Assembly: GCF_018446385.1 (NCBI RefSeq)
Contig: NW_024589871.1
Span: forward strand, 186,001 to 250,000
Reading direction: 5' to 3'
Source of the DNA: Zingiber officinale
Lineage: Eukaryota; Streptophyta; Magnoliopsida; Zingiberales; Zingiberaceae
Length of the DNA stretch: 64,000 nucleotides
A model generated the notes under the pieces. That model worked only from the letters and a program-made list of their open reading frames with translations, was not told where the DNA came from and ran no database searches. This document shows positions 1 to 10,881 of the stretch, one piece after another (the stretch's first letter is position 1; every line of letters starts with the position of its first letter). The position numbers were made by a program, and so were the translations under genes.

Positions 1-530
1 CGGATATGATATGGCAATCGATTAGGGGTAAGGTCAATCAATTATGAGCCCTAATCTGTGTAATATAAAGGTTTTCATGAAGATTCAAATGCAATCTCTT
101 CTTCTACACTCTTCATTATCAGTTCTTGAAGCTTTTTAGAGACAAGTATTACTGTATTTTCCAAGTATCAAGAGGCAATCCACAACAATAAGAGATCAAG
201 AGCAAAGGTCATTCATTAATGTTGTATTTATTTCCTTATTCTTGTTACATTTCCTGTTGTATTTCTTGTATTTATTTGTACAAGATTTCTCCGCCTCCTT
301 AAAGGAGGTTTTCATAGTATACTGTGAGTGAAGAGAGTGGAGCCTTAAATTAGTCACCTCAAGGAGATGAATATCAAATAAAATCAAGGTTATCAGCATT
401 ACTTCGAATTTTCCATTGCAACAAATCCACAAGACAAAATGATTGGAGCTAATTAACCCCCCCCCCCCTCCTCTAGCTCCTAAAGTATCCCGACAGTCAT
501 CCTTATCTACCACCCATTTAGAAAAAGAAA
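1..530 (+). mobile_element. LTR relic (right-hand part), cut by window start
   Basis: The sequence holds ATCGATTAG-type motifs and T-rich poly-pyrimidine stretches, and ends in a C-run followed by CTCCTCTAGCTCCTAAA. It resembles the right part of the LTR at 6.6-8.65 kb and the reverse of the one at 12.1-13.6 kb. It is an old, broken LTR of a Copia-like family. No coding part is recognisable. The left edge lies outside the window. Confidence 0.5.
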
Positions 531-539
531 ACCTCCATT

Positions 540-1600
540 CTCTCTAGGGAAGGTGATGAGAATAAGAATGTTGGCTAGGATCTCCTACGAAGTTCACTCC
601 CGGAGCTAGAGAGCAGCGACAAGAAGAAGATGACCTCTACACTGGGGAGAGATCTCTCCCTCCCCCTAGTATGGCGATAGCAAAGGACATAATCGATGGG
701 AGCACAAATTCATCGAAAAACTTCATTGTCAGCGACAGTAATTGTGAGAAGAATCTGTGGGAGCACAGGTTCATCAGGAAACTTCAAGGAACAACCTTCA
801 AAAGTTGGGTTACTTCGGATTGCGCAAGGCTTTCAACCCAACCGGGTAATCACTATGGAGCTTGATCATTGTTTGGCAATGGGAGGAGGAAAGGAGGAGA
901 GGGTGACACTCCTAGAGCGGGAATAAATGCAGGGAACAGTAGTTCTCTTCAAAGAGGGTTGACAAAGAGAAGTCGTTTCTTTCATGTGGCACTGGAGGAA
1001 GCATAGGGTTTGTACCGACGATTGGCGATGGCTAGAATTTGTTGTCCAAATCACAAATTGTGTCTCTCTAGCCAGGACCACTGGCTGCCCCAAGGGTGTG
1101 ACCAGAGACAGGAAGATATGAGCGGCGATTTGAGGTGATGTGGTGCTCAATCATTGGCAGGGAGAGGGCAAGTTTTATCAGATAGTGCAATAGGTTTTCA
1201 GAGCTGTCCGATGACCAACAGAGCCTTGGATTTCCCTGCCCTCAAAAAAAATTGGTGGGAGAGAGAGAGCAAATTAAGCATCACATGGAGGGTTGTGAAG
1301 TATGGATATGGGGGATCTTACTTGAGTCCAAAATCCACAACCCGAATGACAACCTCACCAACAAGGAGCTCTTTCTTCTTCAATGAAGCAGCCTAGCTCA
1401 GGTCAAATAAACTGTAGCTCGGCACAAGTGAAGGAGCCCCTCCTTTGCTCATATTTTCAAGAGATGGTAGGCTCCCTTATGGTGTAAATATAGACCAAGT
1501 GAGTGCATATAGATGAGGGGGCGCATGCAACTTGTCATGGTAGATGTTGCCAGGGAGAGCAGAGACCAGGGGGAGGCGGGGTGGCTATTGATCGGAAGAA
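540..1600. other. Degenerate repetitive DNA, origin not recognised
   Basis: There is no convincing gene here. Short frames on both strands have no recognisable domain. A phrase beginning GGGAGCACA and ending AAACTTCA occurs twice about 60 bp apart (near 699 and 759). It is probably internal sequence of an old transposable element, but no family-defining motif was found. Confidence 0.35.
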
Positions 1601-2470
1601 GAAGGGGCTAAAGGCATAGATGAATCATGAAGCATCCAAGCTCAGTTACAGGAGCTATTGACATAGAGCCACTCGCACCTTCTGCTTGTGAGTTGTGTGC
1701 CCTTCATGGGGGAGTGTGCTGGCGGTCGGAACGATGGCAACTTGGTCCAAGTTCTACCAGAATCACAGGAAAGATGGAGGATCATGGTTGAGTTGAAACG
1801 TGGAGTGGTGTTCTCTTCCAAACTCAGATGATTGTTGGAGAGGACTCCTGGAATCAACGGAAGGGCACTGGTCTTGGGGTGTGGTTGTGATTCGCGACGG
1901 CCATAGAGGTAAAGCCGTAAATAGATGGAATTATAAAGATGATATAGTATTGAGTGGTAGCAATGTGTATCATGGTAAAGGTGAAGCGCTCGCCCCTACC
2001 AACTCGTCTCAAGACCAATACAGAAGAAGGGGCAATCGAAAGAAGGGGCTAAAGGCACAGATGAATCATGAAGCATTCAAGCTCAGTTACAGGAGTTATT
2101 GACATAGAGCCACTTGCACCTTCTACTAGTGAGTTGTGCCCTTTGTGGGGGAGTGTGCTGGCGGTCAGAACGATGGAAACTTTGCCCGAGTTCTACCATA
2201 ATCACAGGAAAGATGGAGGATCAGGGTTGAGCTAAAACGTGGAGTGGTGTTCTCTTCCAAACTCAGATGATCGTTGGAGAGGATTGTTGGAATCAACGGA
2301 AAGGCGTTGGTATTTGGGTGTGGTTGTGATTCACAGACAGTCATAGAGGCAAAGTCGTAAGAAGATGGAATTATGAAGATGACATCGCATTGAGTGGCAG
2401 CGATGTGTATCATGGTAAAGGTGAAGTGCTCGTCCTTGCCAACCCGCCTCAAGACCAATACAGAAGAGGT
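1601..2470 (+). repeat. Tandem duplication, period about 441 bp
   Basis: Two diverged head-to-tail copies, about 1601-2041 and 2042-2470, both begin GAAGGGGCTAAAGGCA and share most of their length. They include a stretch around GTGTGCTGGCGGTC and GTTCTCTTCCAAACTCAGATGAT. Short open frames inside are not conserved as protein between the copies. It is probably part of an old repetitive element. Confidence 0.7.
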
Positions 2471-2510
2471 AAATCAAGATGACTAAGGAGGCAAATGGAT
2501 GAGGGTTAGT

Positions 2511-3549
2511 TGTTGGGATCTTGACGTTCACTAGAGGGGGTGAATAGCTTCTCACCCAAATCATTGCTTCCTACACTCGTTAGTACGCGGCGAAATACAA
2601 AACAAAACTAACAAGTATAAAGCTAAACCCTAAGTACTAAACAATGAACACTAAAGACACTAAACCTTACACGTTTATGTAACGTAGTTTAGAGATCACT
2701 TATTCCTACTCCACGACTGTCCATAAGGTGGGCGATCCCGATCCATCGATGGATGACTTCTCGAAAAATCTGGCTAGCTCAAACCTCCTTTTCGGTAGAA
2801 AAACCTCACCATCACCTTGATCCAAAACCCTTAAATCATGAGAAGAGCTTGGAAGCTTTAGAAGACTACTAATAGGGGTTAGCCACCTCTATTTCACTAA
2901 CCTTGACCAAGCTCCCCAAGTTCTCTTAAATAGAGCTCGGAAGGAAATACCTAGCTGTATTTCCCGTCACCAGTCGACTGGTCGTCTATGGAATTCAACC
3001 GTTATATGCCAACAACTCGATATCAATCGACTGATGAAAGCATCAATCGACTACTCTACATAAGTTGAGCGAACATAGTGTTCGCTCTCCAGTCAACTGA
3101 CAAGTCGACTGCCTGTATCAATCGACTGATATAACCATCAGTCGACTGGTCAAACCCTAATCTTAAAGTTTGATCCCCGAGTGCATTCACTGAGCACTCG
3201 TCCTCACCCGACCAACCTACACCTAGCCTTGTAGTCTCCTCCATCAGCCTCACGTCCCTCGGATGTCTCTCTATCCTTCACGCCTTGTCTTCTAGAGCTT
3301 CCTTTGACCTCATCCTAGTTGTCGAGTCTTTCTTTGCCAAAATGCTCCTCACCTCCAGAACTTCATCCTTTGCCAAGTTACACTTGGACTTACGCTGCCA
3401 AGACTACATACTTGGTCTTACACCGCCATGATCACACTTAGACCTTGTTGTACCTACATCCTGCATACTCACAATGCATATCAAATATAACAATAAAGTT
3501 AACTTAAACTTTTTCTCAAACAACCTAGGATACCTAGATTGCTTCAACA
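2511..3549 (-). mobile_element. LTR relic, Copia-like, reverse orientation
   Basis: It begins TGTTGGGATC and ends GCTTCAACA. A stretch with GATCCATCGATGGATGACTTC, and a following part rich in CAGTCGACTGGT, match the reverse complement of the LTRs of the element at 30.5-35.9 kb. The copies are clearly diverged, so this is an old fossil. No matching target-site duplication was seen, and the edges may be off by some tens of bases. Confidence 0.6.
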
Positions 3550-5220
3550 TGAGTTACACGAGGTGCACGGATTTCTACCCCACCAGCCCCAAAGTTCAAC
3601 CCCTCAATCTCAAGTGGTAAACCTCTATTCACTTACCACCGTAGTGTGTATATCGTGATTGTGTTTGTGGTTGTATTTTGTCTTTGATTATGTTCGATAG
3701 TGATATAAGTTGGTGTATTATGCTTACAACAACTCTCTAACGGTATCATGAGTACCCTCTTCGACTTGGTAGATGTTCGAACATGACGAGTAGGGACTAG
3801 CAACATCATGACTCTTGTATGATTTTTTGGTGATATTATTTACCATTTTCATAACAAAAAATTAAAAGAAAAATATTTTTGATTTAAGACCATCGAAGTA
3901 GTACTCAATCTTTAATGGGTTATGATTTTTACTCGGGATTCGGAATCAAGCTCTGTCAGCTCTCACAAGTGTAGAATTTAAATATCTACGTTTGTTATCG
4001 GGGAACTCAAACCGTCAAATTGCAGGCCAAAAAAGTACCATTTAAACCCTTTCCGAAGGATCTGAACATCTTGTTGTTATTTTTAATCATTTCTATTTTT
4101 ATGAAATTTATGAGTCATCCTCGATTAATAGTAAAAGGTTTTTCTTTTAGTAAAATATATAGAATGATGATTTTTGTCTTCTCTCATCCGCCTGTAGGCC
4201 TGTTTCTCTTTGTGATTTCCCTTCGTGCCATTTCTTATCAGTCCGTAGGATAATTAATATCTTATCCCGCGTCAATTGAAGCCGAGGCATGCGAGAAAGT
4301 GAAGAACGCATTACGCATGCAATCATGGAGAATTGGAGAGCCGTGAACGGAGATCGAGTTAAGTATACTTCTCCTTTGAAGAAAACTTCAAGATTTGTGC
4401 CATCAACCTCAACCGGACGGCCAGTTCTTTCATAGAGATAAAGATCGATACAGCGAGGCTGATGAAGAAACTTCTTGCTGGTGGAACCCATCAAGCTTTA
4501 GATTCGTGTACAGTGGATACAACTGCGCAATTAATTATGTTTATTCTCAGTCGATTACAAATAATTAACACTACTTAAACTTTTAAATTAAAAAAACAGA
4601 CATGTCTTACTGAAAAACAATTTTTTTTTCTATATTTTTTACTTTTCAACTCGATCGACGTCGACAATCATGTTCTAAAGTCGACTAGCAGTGATATATT
4701 ATAGTATAATGTGATTTGTAGTTACTTGGCCACTTCTTGGTTTCACATAAACATCATCAACAATTAGGTCAGAGGGAAATTAAGATATTCATAGATGTGT
4801 TGAATTTAAAGGTTTGACAAAGTAATTGAAAGTGATTTTATGTGATATCGACTGAGAACGGGATATCGATGAGAATTTAAAATCACAAATGATACTTAAT
4901 TTTCCTTCGGAAATTTAACTAATCAGGTTAAATTAATCAGAATGAAGCTTATTAGTGACATCATGTTAGGTTCACATTTGTTGATAGTCAACCGATAATA
5001 ATTGACAAATTCGCGTGCCTTTTCCCACAAGTTATGTTTTTTATTCTCGTTGAATGCTTAAACAGAGTTCCTGTAAAATAGATGGAGTCTATCCAAATCA
5101 AAGGTCTAAAAAAATGAACCATCCATCCGTAATTTACGGACTAGAGGATCCGTCCTAAAAAATTACCATCCCTAGTTATTATATATTACCTTAAATACAT
5201 ACGAAACCAGTATCAAACGT
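3550..5220. other. Intergenic DNA, mostly without recognisable content
   Basis: AT-rich sequence left of the J-protein gene. The only coding-like stretch is a reverse-strand frame at 4147-4494. No RNA gene or clear transposon end was found. Confidence 0.5.
4147..4494 (-). CDS. Unrecognised open frame, possible gene fragment
   Basis: An open frame of about 115 codons on the minus strand. Its first two codons are both ATG, and the second gives a product starting MGSTSKKFLHQPR. The first 60 residues look protein-like, mixing charged and hydrophobic residues (CIDLYLYERTGRPVEVDG). The C-terminal third is basic and looks random. I do not recognise a family. No TATA box, splice partner or neighbour supports expression. 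It could be an exon fragment of a decayed gene, an internal piece of an old transposon, or chance. Confidence 0.2.
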   Translation of the reverse strand: MMGSTSKKFLHQPRCIDLYLYERTGRPVEVDGTNLEVFFKGEVYLTRSPFTALQFSMIACVMRSSLSRMPRLQLTRDKILIILRTDKKWHEGKSQRETGLQADERRQKSSFYIFY

Positions 5221-5225
5221 ATGTG

Positions 5226-5231
5226 TATAAA
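5226..5231 (+). promoter_or_regulatory. TATA box of the J-protein gene
   Basis: TATAAA lies 71 bases before the ATG at 5297. A transcription start about 30 bases downstream would fall near 5256-5262. That leaves almost no leader for the earlier ATG at 5264 and so favours 5297. Confidence 0.5.
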
Positions 5232-5296
5232 GCACCCCATGAGTCTCCCCCCAAAGCACACACATGAGAAGAGGAGCAGGACTAAGTGTCAAAAAC

Positions 5297-5863
5297 ATGC
5301 TGCCACTTCTTTCTCCCACTGCCAAACCAGCTGCCTTCGCCGCCGTCATAATTCCCAGGAGAAAGTTCAGGCTCGCATCTCTCACTCCCTGCGCGGCGGT
5401 TGCAGAAGCCTCCGCCACCATGTACGACCTTCTGTCGGTGGCGGAGACGGCTGCGCCTGAGGAGATCAAGGCGGCGTTCAGGTTGCAGGCGCGGCGGTGG
5501 CACCCGGACGCCTGCCGCCAGGCAGGGGAGGAGAGCCTCTTCTCGGAGCGCTTCAGGCAAGCACGCGAGGCCTACGAGGTGCTCTCGGACCCCAACCTCC
5601 GCCGGGAGTACGACCGCCTGCTGCTCTTCTCCGACGGTTGGACCACCGCAGGCGGCTCCGGAGCGGTCATCCTACGGCGCGACCGGGAACACCACTCCGG
5701 GTTCGGTGACTGGGAGGACCAGCTGGATGGGCTGTCGCGGCGCCGGGAACCGCGGTGGGCAGTCAACTCGGCTAGGAGGAGGAGGAGGAGGGCCGCCGGC
5801 GGCGAGGGCGACAGCTGGGGAAGCCGGGCCAGGAGGGCCCACGCCGTGGATGCTTCGGAATGA
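5297..5863 (+). CDS. Small J-domain (DnaJ-like) co-chaperone, probably plastid-targeted
   Basis: A single-exon frame of 188 codons. Residues 1-40 are rich in Ala, Pro, Ser and Arg with almost no acidic residues, like a chloroplast transit peptide. Residues 42-106 form a J domain running from MYDLLSV to REYD, with the key HPD tripeptide at 69-71. There is no Gly/Phe region or zinc-finger domain, so it is a type III (C) J protein like plant DnaJ11/DnaJ8. The tail is Arg-rich. The family stimulates Hsp70 ATPase activity; here the partner would be plastid Hsp70 if the targeting guess is right. The frame also opens at 5264 (11 extra residues). I chose 5297 because of the TATA position and the A at -3. 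The gene is far more GC-rich than its flanks, as is usual for monocot genes. Confidence 0.88.
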   Translation: MLPLLSPTAKPAAFAAVIIPRRKFRLASLTPCAAVAEASATMYDLLSVAETAAPEEIKAAFRLQARRWHPDACRQAGEESLFSERFRQAREAYEVLSDPNLRREYDRLLLFSDGWTTAGGSGAVILRRDREHHSGFGDWEDQLDGLSRRREPRWAVNSARRRRRRAAGGEGDSWGSRARRAHAVDASE

Positions 5864-5869
5864 TGGGGC

Positions 5870-6600
5870 CCATCTACAAGTCAAATTGGTGGGAAAATGA
5901 GATGACTGATGTCAGCAGGATATCAATATAGAAAAGTAGTTATAGATAAAACAGAATATGTGCTGCTTAGATGAGATAAATGATAGAATCTAATATTAAT
6001 ATTTTTGCAAGAACAACATTTTGTAAATTAATTATAATATTGGGACCGATTAATCCAGGTTTACTGCAACAAAAATGCACTAATTTAACTATTAAACATA
6101 ATTTTTTTTTCTAATCTCAAACGACACCCTACAAAACTAATAAATGAAATCGACGTACAGTGAATATTATTTATTTATTTTGGACAACAATTGAATTTAT
6201 GAACAAACTTTGGTATTCAATTCAAAAATATATATTTATATTCTTTCAAATTATTTATATTCTTTCAAAATATATATACAGAGAAATGATATATTGCCCA
6301 TCTTATATTGAACACCTAATATATTTTTTTTACTTTCTAAATCCTAAATACTATACCCTAATTCTAAATCTTAAATCCTAAGCCATAAACCCTAAATCAT
6401 AAGCTTTAAAAAAAATTACGCTAGATGTGTACGGGTGTGCAACGTGAGCTTGGTAATATAACAAAGTCATATACTTACCAATCTATGAGCATCTAGTGTT
6501 TTTTTTTTCACTTTCTTTAGCCTAAATATTATACCCTAAATCCTAAAAAACAAAAAATAACACTAAGTGTTCAGCCTTGTTAAACGATATGCAATGCTTT
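5870..6600. other. AT-rich intergenic DNA with degenerate CCCTAAA motifs
   Basis: The 3' flank of the J-protein gene. Around 6335-6405 and 6515-6550 there are degenerate runs of CCTAAA/CCCTAAA, each preceded by similar text (CACCTAATATAT or CATCTAGTG). They may be two copies of a small transposon end. No gene was found. Confidence 0.4.
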
Positions 6601-7009
6601 TTCGAAAGAATAAAAAGTTTTAGAATTGATTGAGGTAATCGATTAGAAACAAGCAATCGATTAGTATTGTTCACTAATCAATTAGTCAACGAAAAAGAGT
6701 TGTTCTATAGGTTTGAACAGTCAGATAGACGTGATAATCGATTAGAGGTAAAATCAATCGATTAGGAAACATTTTCCAATCCGAAAGCAACTCTAGAAAA
6801 AGGGTTTCGTGAAGAGTTGACACTTCTAGTTCTTGGTGGTTTTGGAGGATAGTACTGCTACATTTCTGGACCAACAAGAAACATTTCCAAGCTACAAGAG
6901 GTCAAGCAACTAAGGTTTTAATTGTAAAGTTATTTTTAATTGTATTTATCTTTTCTTTCTTGTTTCTTGCTTGTATTACTTGTAAGAGAATTCTCTATCT
7001 CTAAAAGGT

Positions 7010-7170
7010 AGATCTGCTACCTTAGCGGCCCCTCTAGTGTCGGCCTCATGGATATGGAGGTCATAGACGCATGGTGCGGTAAATCCCAGGTCGTCAGTTT
7101 CTAAGAATCGACCCCTAGCCATTACGCCAGAGATGTCATGCGTCCACCGTCTGTGCTACGCCCTGAGAGC
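7010..7170 (-). mobile_element. tRNA-derived SINE
   Basis: Read on the minus strand it starts near GGGCGTAGCACAGACGGTGG, an RNA polymerase III A-box-like stretch. A B-box-like GGGTCGATTC follows about 50 bases later. It is flanked by near-identical 20-bp direct repeats, 6990-7009 and 7171-7190 (ATTCTC(T/C)ATCTCTAAAAGGT), which are target-site duplications of the length expected for LINE-driven insertion. It sits inside the older LTR at 6.6-8.65 kb. Confidence 0.8.
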
Positions 7171-7339
7171 ATTCTCCATCTCTAAAAGGTTTCCGAGAAT
7201 GTGGAAGTTCTTAGTGGAAGCTATGAGCGAGGAGTGAACTATGAATTGGATTAGTCATCTCAAGTAAGTGGATACTAAGTAAAATTTAAGTGTTGTGCAT
7301 ATAAAGTCGTGTTTAAATCAAGATTTCCACTATACATTC

Positions 7340-8574
7340 TGTTGAATAAGTGTGAATGGAGAAGAGGTGGAAGAGGAGAAGCTCCATTGTGAATGAGACT
7401 TTAGTCCCACATTAGAAATTTCAAGGCAAGTTTGTTGGTTTATATTGATTCACATGCATTGAGGATGTGAACAAATGCATGGGAAGAGACTCTCTCTCAC
7501 GCGTGGGTGCGTAGGGGGGGTGCAAATCCAGGGCCCGGATTGCACTGAACCAAGTTGACTCGTGCGCGAGCGCGACCTATGCACACGAATGCCGGACCGG
7601 CCGGGGCAAAATTTGCCCAAGCGGAACAACCAACATTTTGCCACATATATCTTTTTGCTGCTTGTGTAACTGATGCATTAAAGAAAGATTAATGCATAAT
7701 CAAAACGGCCAAGTGAAGAGCTAGCGTTGAGTAATGATCATTAAGGAGGTCCTTTAGTCTTGAGCTCCTATATAAGGAGGCTACTGCGACCACAGGCAAA
7801 AGATTACGCAGATAACACAGCGAAAGCAAGCAGAAGCTCTCCTCCTCATTCCCCTTCTCTGTCGTGCAACTCCTGCTCGGCAGATTGACCGCGGTAGCAT
7901 TCGGGTACCACTCAGTTCGCCGTGACCACCGGTGCTTGGTGGAGTTCACGGTCAGACCGTTATATCCTGGGAAACAGACCACCCAAATAAGCCTCAAAGC
8001 ACAGCCGGAGGTGGGGGCGAATCTGTTTCAAGGAAACTGGTACTTGCAGACATCGGTCAGCTTGCCCGGTCAGGATTTTGCCTGACCTGTTGCTCTGTCG
8101 AAACTGCTCTGCAGACCTGGTCTTCTGTTCTGCAGATCTGCTCTAAACAGACCTGATCTTCCTTTTTTGTCAAGACCGATCGACCGACCGACCGACCCGG
8201 GCGACCGACCGACCGACCCTGGCGACCGACAGACCCGGTCGACCGACCGACCGACCCGACCCACCGACTCGACCGACTCGACCGGCCGACCCGACCGACC
8301 GACCCGACTGGCCGACTGACCCGACCTGCCGATATGACCTCATCTCGACCGATCTGCTTGGTCGATCTGCCCTCTGCTCGGCCGATCCGCCCGCTCGGCA
8401 ACACAGACTAGTGGCTCAGCCGATCTTCTCGGCTCAGAGCAGAAACCATTCCCTGCTAGCAGCCTCAGATTATCCGCTCAGGTCATATCTACTGTAAGTT
8501 GAATTTAATTTAGTGCAATTTAAATTCAGCTAATACCCCGTAAAATCTCCGGCAATAGATTGTATTGTCTAACA
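7340..8574 (+). mobile_element. Solo LTR, 1.2 kb, with 5-bp target-site duplication
   Basis: It begins TGTTGAATAAG and ends TATTGTCTAACA. The 5-bp sequence CATTC lies directly on both sides (7335-7339 and 8575-8579). A TATATAAGGAGG stretch near 7770 could be the LTR promoter. A GACC/CGAC microsatellite lies at 8165-8340. There is no internal region, so this is a solo LTR left by recombination. Orientation follows the TATA-like stretch and is not certain. Confidence 0.82.
8165..8340. repeat. (GACC)n / (CGAC)n microsatellite
   Basis: About 175 bases are dominated by CGAC-CGAC and GACC units broken by short variants. They give spurious Arg/Gly/Ser/Val-rich frames on the minus strand. The tract lies inside the solo LTR. 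Confidence 0.85.
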
Positions 8575-8659
8575 CATTCAAACGACAAGCAAAAAATAAT
8601 GACGAGAGGCTATCGAAGTTATTCACTATCCCCTCCCCCTTTCGCTCGCACGGTTCCTA

Positions 8660-9470
8660 AAAATAAATGTATTCATTAAGCTATCCAAATTACGGTTGTA
8701 ATTATTTATTTAATATTCAAATATATATAAAAAAGTGATTACTCATAATTTTTACAAAATTAAATTGTAATTAAATCAAAATTTTATTTAAGTTATAAGG
8801 ACAATAACATATATCATTAATTAATAATATCATTAGTTGAACTCATCTAAACTCAAGCTTATTCAAACTTCATAATTTTTTAATAAAAATTGACTAAATT
8901 CGTTAACAAAAAATAAATAAAATCAAACTCAACCCAACGGCTAGACCTTTTCATAGTTTTGCACTGCACTATATATTTGCTGTTTAATATTGCACTCTTT
9001 AAAATATTTCCTGGCTCTAACACTCATTTAAATAATTAGTCAAGCGAATAGAATTTAAGTTTGGTAATTTTAAGTCAATCTTCATGAAAGAATAGAGGTC
9101 TTTGAAAATAAATCAATAAAACTAAGTCGCATGGTAGCAAAAAATTAACCAAGTGGCGCTGATGAAAGAAAAAATACCCTAACTTGATAAAGATTGCTTT
9201 GAAATCGAGCCAATAAGCTAAACTAATTACTAAAAAATATTAACTCCAAATTGAAATAGTCATTATTCAATGTTGTTTTTCTTTAAAAAAAAAGGGAATC
9301 GGTTTCAATTTATTCTCTTAAACTTTGAATCAATCCTAAGGTCAAACTAATCTGATTTGTTAAGAAGTTGGAGGGTCATAGCTCCAATTATCGTTGTCAT
9401 CCAAATGGAATCGATGAAATGGAATGTCTAATTTCAATTTTAATGAAATGGCACATATATCAATACAATG
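8660..9470. other. AT-rich intergenic DNA, nothing recognised
   Basis: Low-complexity AT-rich DNA without frames, tRNA-like boxes or clear repeat ends. Confidence 0.5.
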
Positions 9471-9492
9471 GTTCATATTTATTTTGGATTCT

Positions 9493-9727
9493 TGTCCCGG
9501 GATCTTGATAGAATATTCAGATCATCATCTAGATATTTATAATTCGAATTTTAGCTATGATGTATTTATAGAATTTTTTCTTTAAATAAATGGTGTAATC
9601 AAAGGATGATGGGCGTTGGTCGTCGACCGCCGCGTGCACTTTCTGATTTATCTTGATGATCGGTGAGAAACTTCTGTGAGACCGAATCGATCACCCAGGG
9701 ATAGTCAATGAAACTAACTGAAATTAT
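9493..9727 (+). mobile_element. SINE of a second family with about 20-bp target-site duplication
   Basis: The insert runs from GTCCCGGGATCTTGATAG to GTCAATGAAACTAACTG. Near-identical direct repeats flank it (CATATTTATTTTGGATTCT at 9474-9492 and a copy with two extra bases at 9728-9748). A B-box-like AATTCGAATTTTAG lies near 9541. Its 3' half is GC-rich (GTCGACCGCCGCGTGCAC) and unlike the AT-rich surroundings. The long duplications and the lack of coding fit a SINE. Confidence 0.75.
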
Positions 9728-9748
9728 CATATATTTATTTTGGATTCT

Positions 9749-10211
9749 ATATTTATTTGACCAATTTGATAATGATTAATTTATCTAATTTTTCAATACG
9801 ATTAGGTCATTATATATACTATATTGCTTGTGACACCTCAATCCTTTAGATCTATTAATATCACTCAGTCAATCTGGAATTAATGTTTCATTTGCTTAAT
9901 ATATAATCTCATACGTTTGGACTATTCAACTGGTCTATATGTATCATTCGACCAATTAAAGAATCTCTTTATTTTCATGTCTTGGGCTACAATCCAAAGA
10001 GGTATAACTTGTTCTTTGTTCATAATTCTTTGTGAGGATTTTTCCAAGTTTCACTATTTAATTGGTCTCATTTTCTTGAACTAAGCTAACTGGTTGATGA
10101 ATCACGATCCTAGCTAGCTTAATATTATTGATATAATAGATATTTCTATCACTCATGATTAGACTAAATTAAAGGATAAAAAAAATTAAACAATCACGCA
10201 TGCACTTCTAC
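9749..10211. other. AT-rich intergenic DNA, nothing recognised
   Basis: No frame, repeat end or RNA gene could be supported. Confidence 0.5.
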
Positions 10212-10219
10212 GTTGCATA

Positions 10220-10873
10220 TAGGGTTGTAAACAAGTCAAACCGAGCTGAGCTTTGGGGTGTTCAAGTTTGTTTGATAAGGTAATCAAGCCGAGCCGAGCT
10301 TAAAATGAACCAAGCTTTTGAAATAAGTGTTCAAGCTTGGCTTGGTTTATTTTTTACGAGCTTGAGCTTGTTTGAAGCTTGGCTTGAGCTTGGTTCATTT
10401 AGATGTTATCAAGCTCTCAATTCAAGCTTGGCTTCAGCTTGGTACGAGCTTGGCTTGAGCTTGGTTCTAGCTTGGTTCATTTAATGTTATCAAGCTTTCA
10501 ATTCAAACTTGTTTGATTATTTGAAAGTTTTAGTTGTTTGATTGGATATTGAGCTTGATAATTTAAATTTATTTATTTATTTTATTTTATTATTTATTTG
10601 ACATATTGAAAAGAGTTTTATTAATGAATATGATTCATGAACATTGTTCACAAACATTGTTCATGAATGTTGTTCACGAACATTGTTCACGAACGTTGTT
10701 CACGAATGTTAACGAGCTGAACACATATGTGTTCAAGCTTGTTTGTTTAGCTTAACGAGTTGTTCAAGCTTGTTTGTTTAATTAATCTTATGTATATTAA
10801 ACGAACATAAACAAGCTCTTACCAAGCCGAACACCAAGCTTGTTCATGAACGCTTGGTTCATTTACAGCCCTA
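10220..10873 (+). mobile_element. hAT-type MITE, 654 bp, perfect 8-bp target-site duplication
   Basis: Terminal inverted repeats read TAGGGTTGTAAA at the left and TTTACAGCCCTA at the right. The 8-bp sequence GTTGCATA lies on both sides (10212-10219 and 10874-10881), which defines the hAT superfamily. The interior is built of iterated AAGCTTGG/CCAAGCTT and TGTTCA(C/T)GAA words and has no transposase frame, so it is non-autonomous. A second copy lies in reverse at 62842-63521. Confidence 0.9.
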
Positions 10874-10881
10874 GTTGCATA

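Larger units (their letters stand above)
6605..8657 (+). mobile_element. Old LTR relic holding two later insertions
   Basis: An LTR-like sequence with ATCGATTAG motifs at its left, matching window positions 1-530 and the reverse of 12.1-13.6 kb. It ends with a poly-pyrimidine stretch and CGCACGGTTCCTAA. It is interrupted by a SINE (7010-7170) and by a complete solo LTR (7340-8574). It is the oldest layer of this nest. Outer edges are approximate, and no coding part remains. Confidence 0.6.

Noticed and set aside
6335-6405. Telomere-like CCCTAAA repeats
   Set aside because: Degenerate, short and mixed with other text; not a true telomeric array.
8057-8404. Arg/Gly-rich 115-codon frame
   Set aside because: A product of the (GACC)n microsatellite in the solo LTR.
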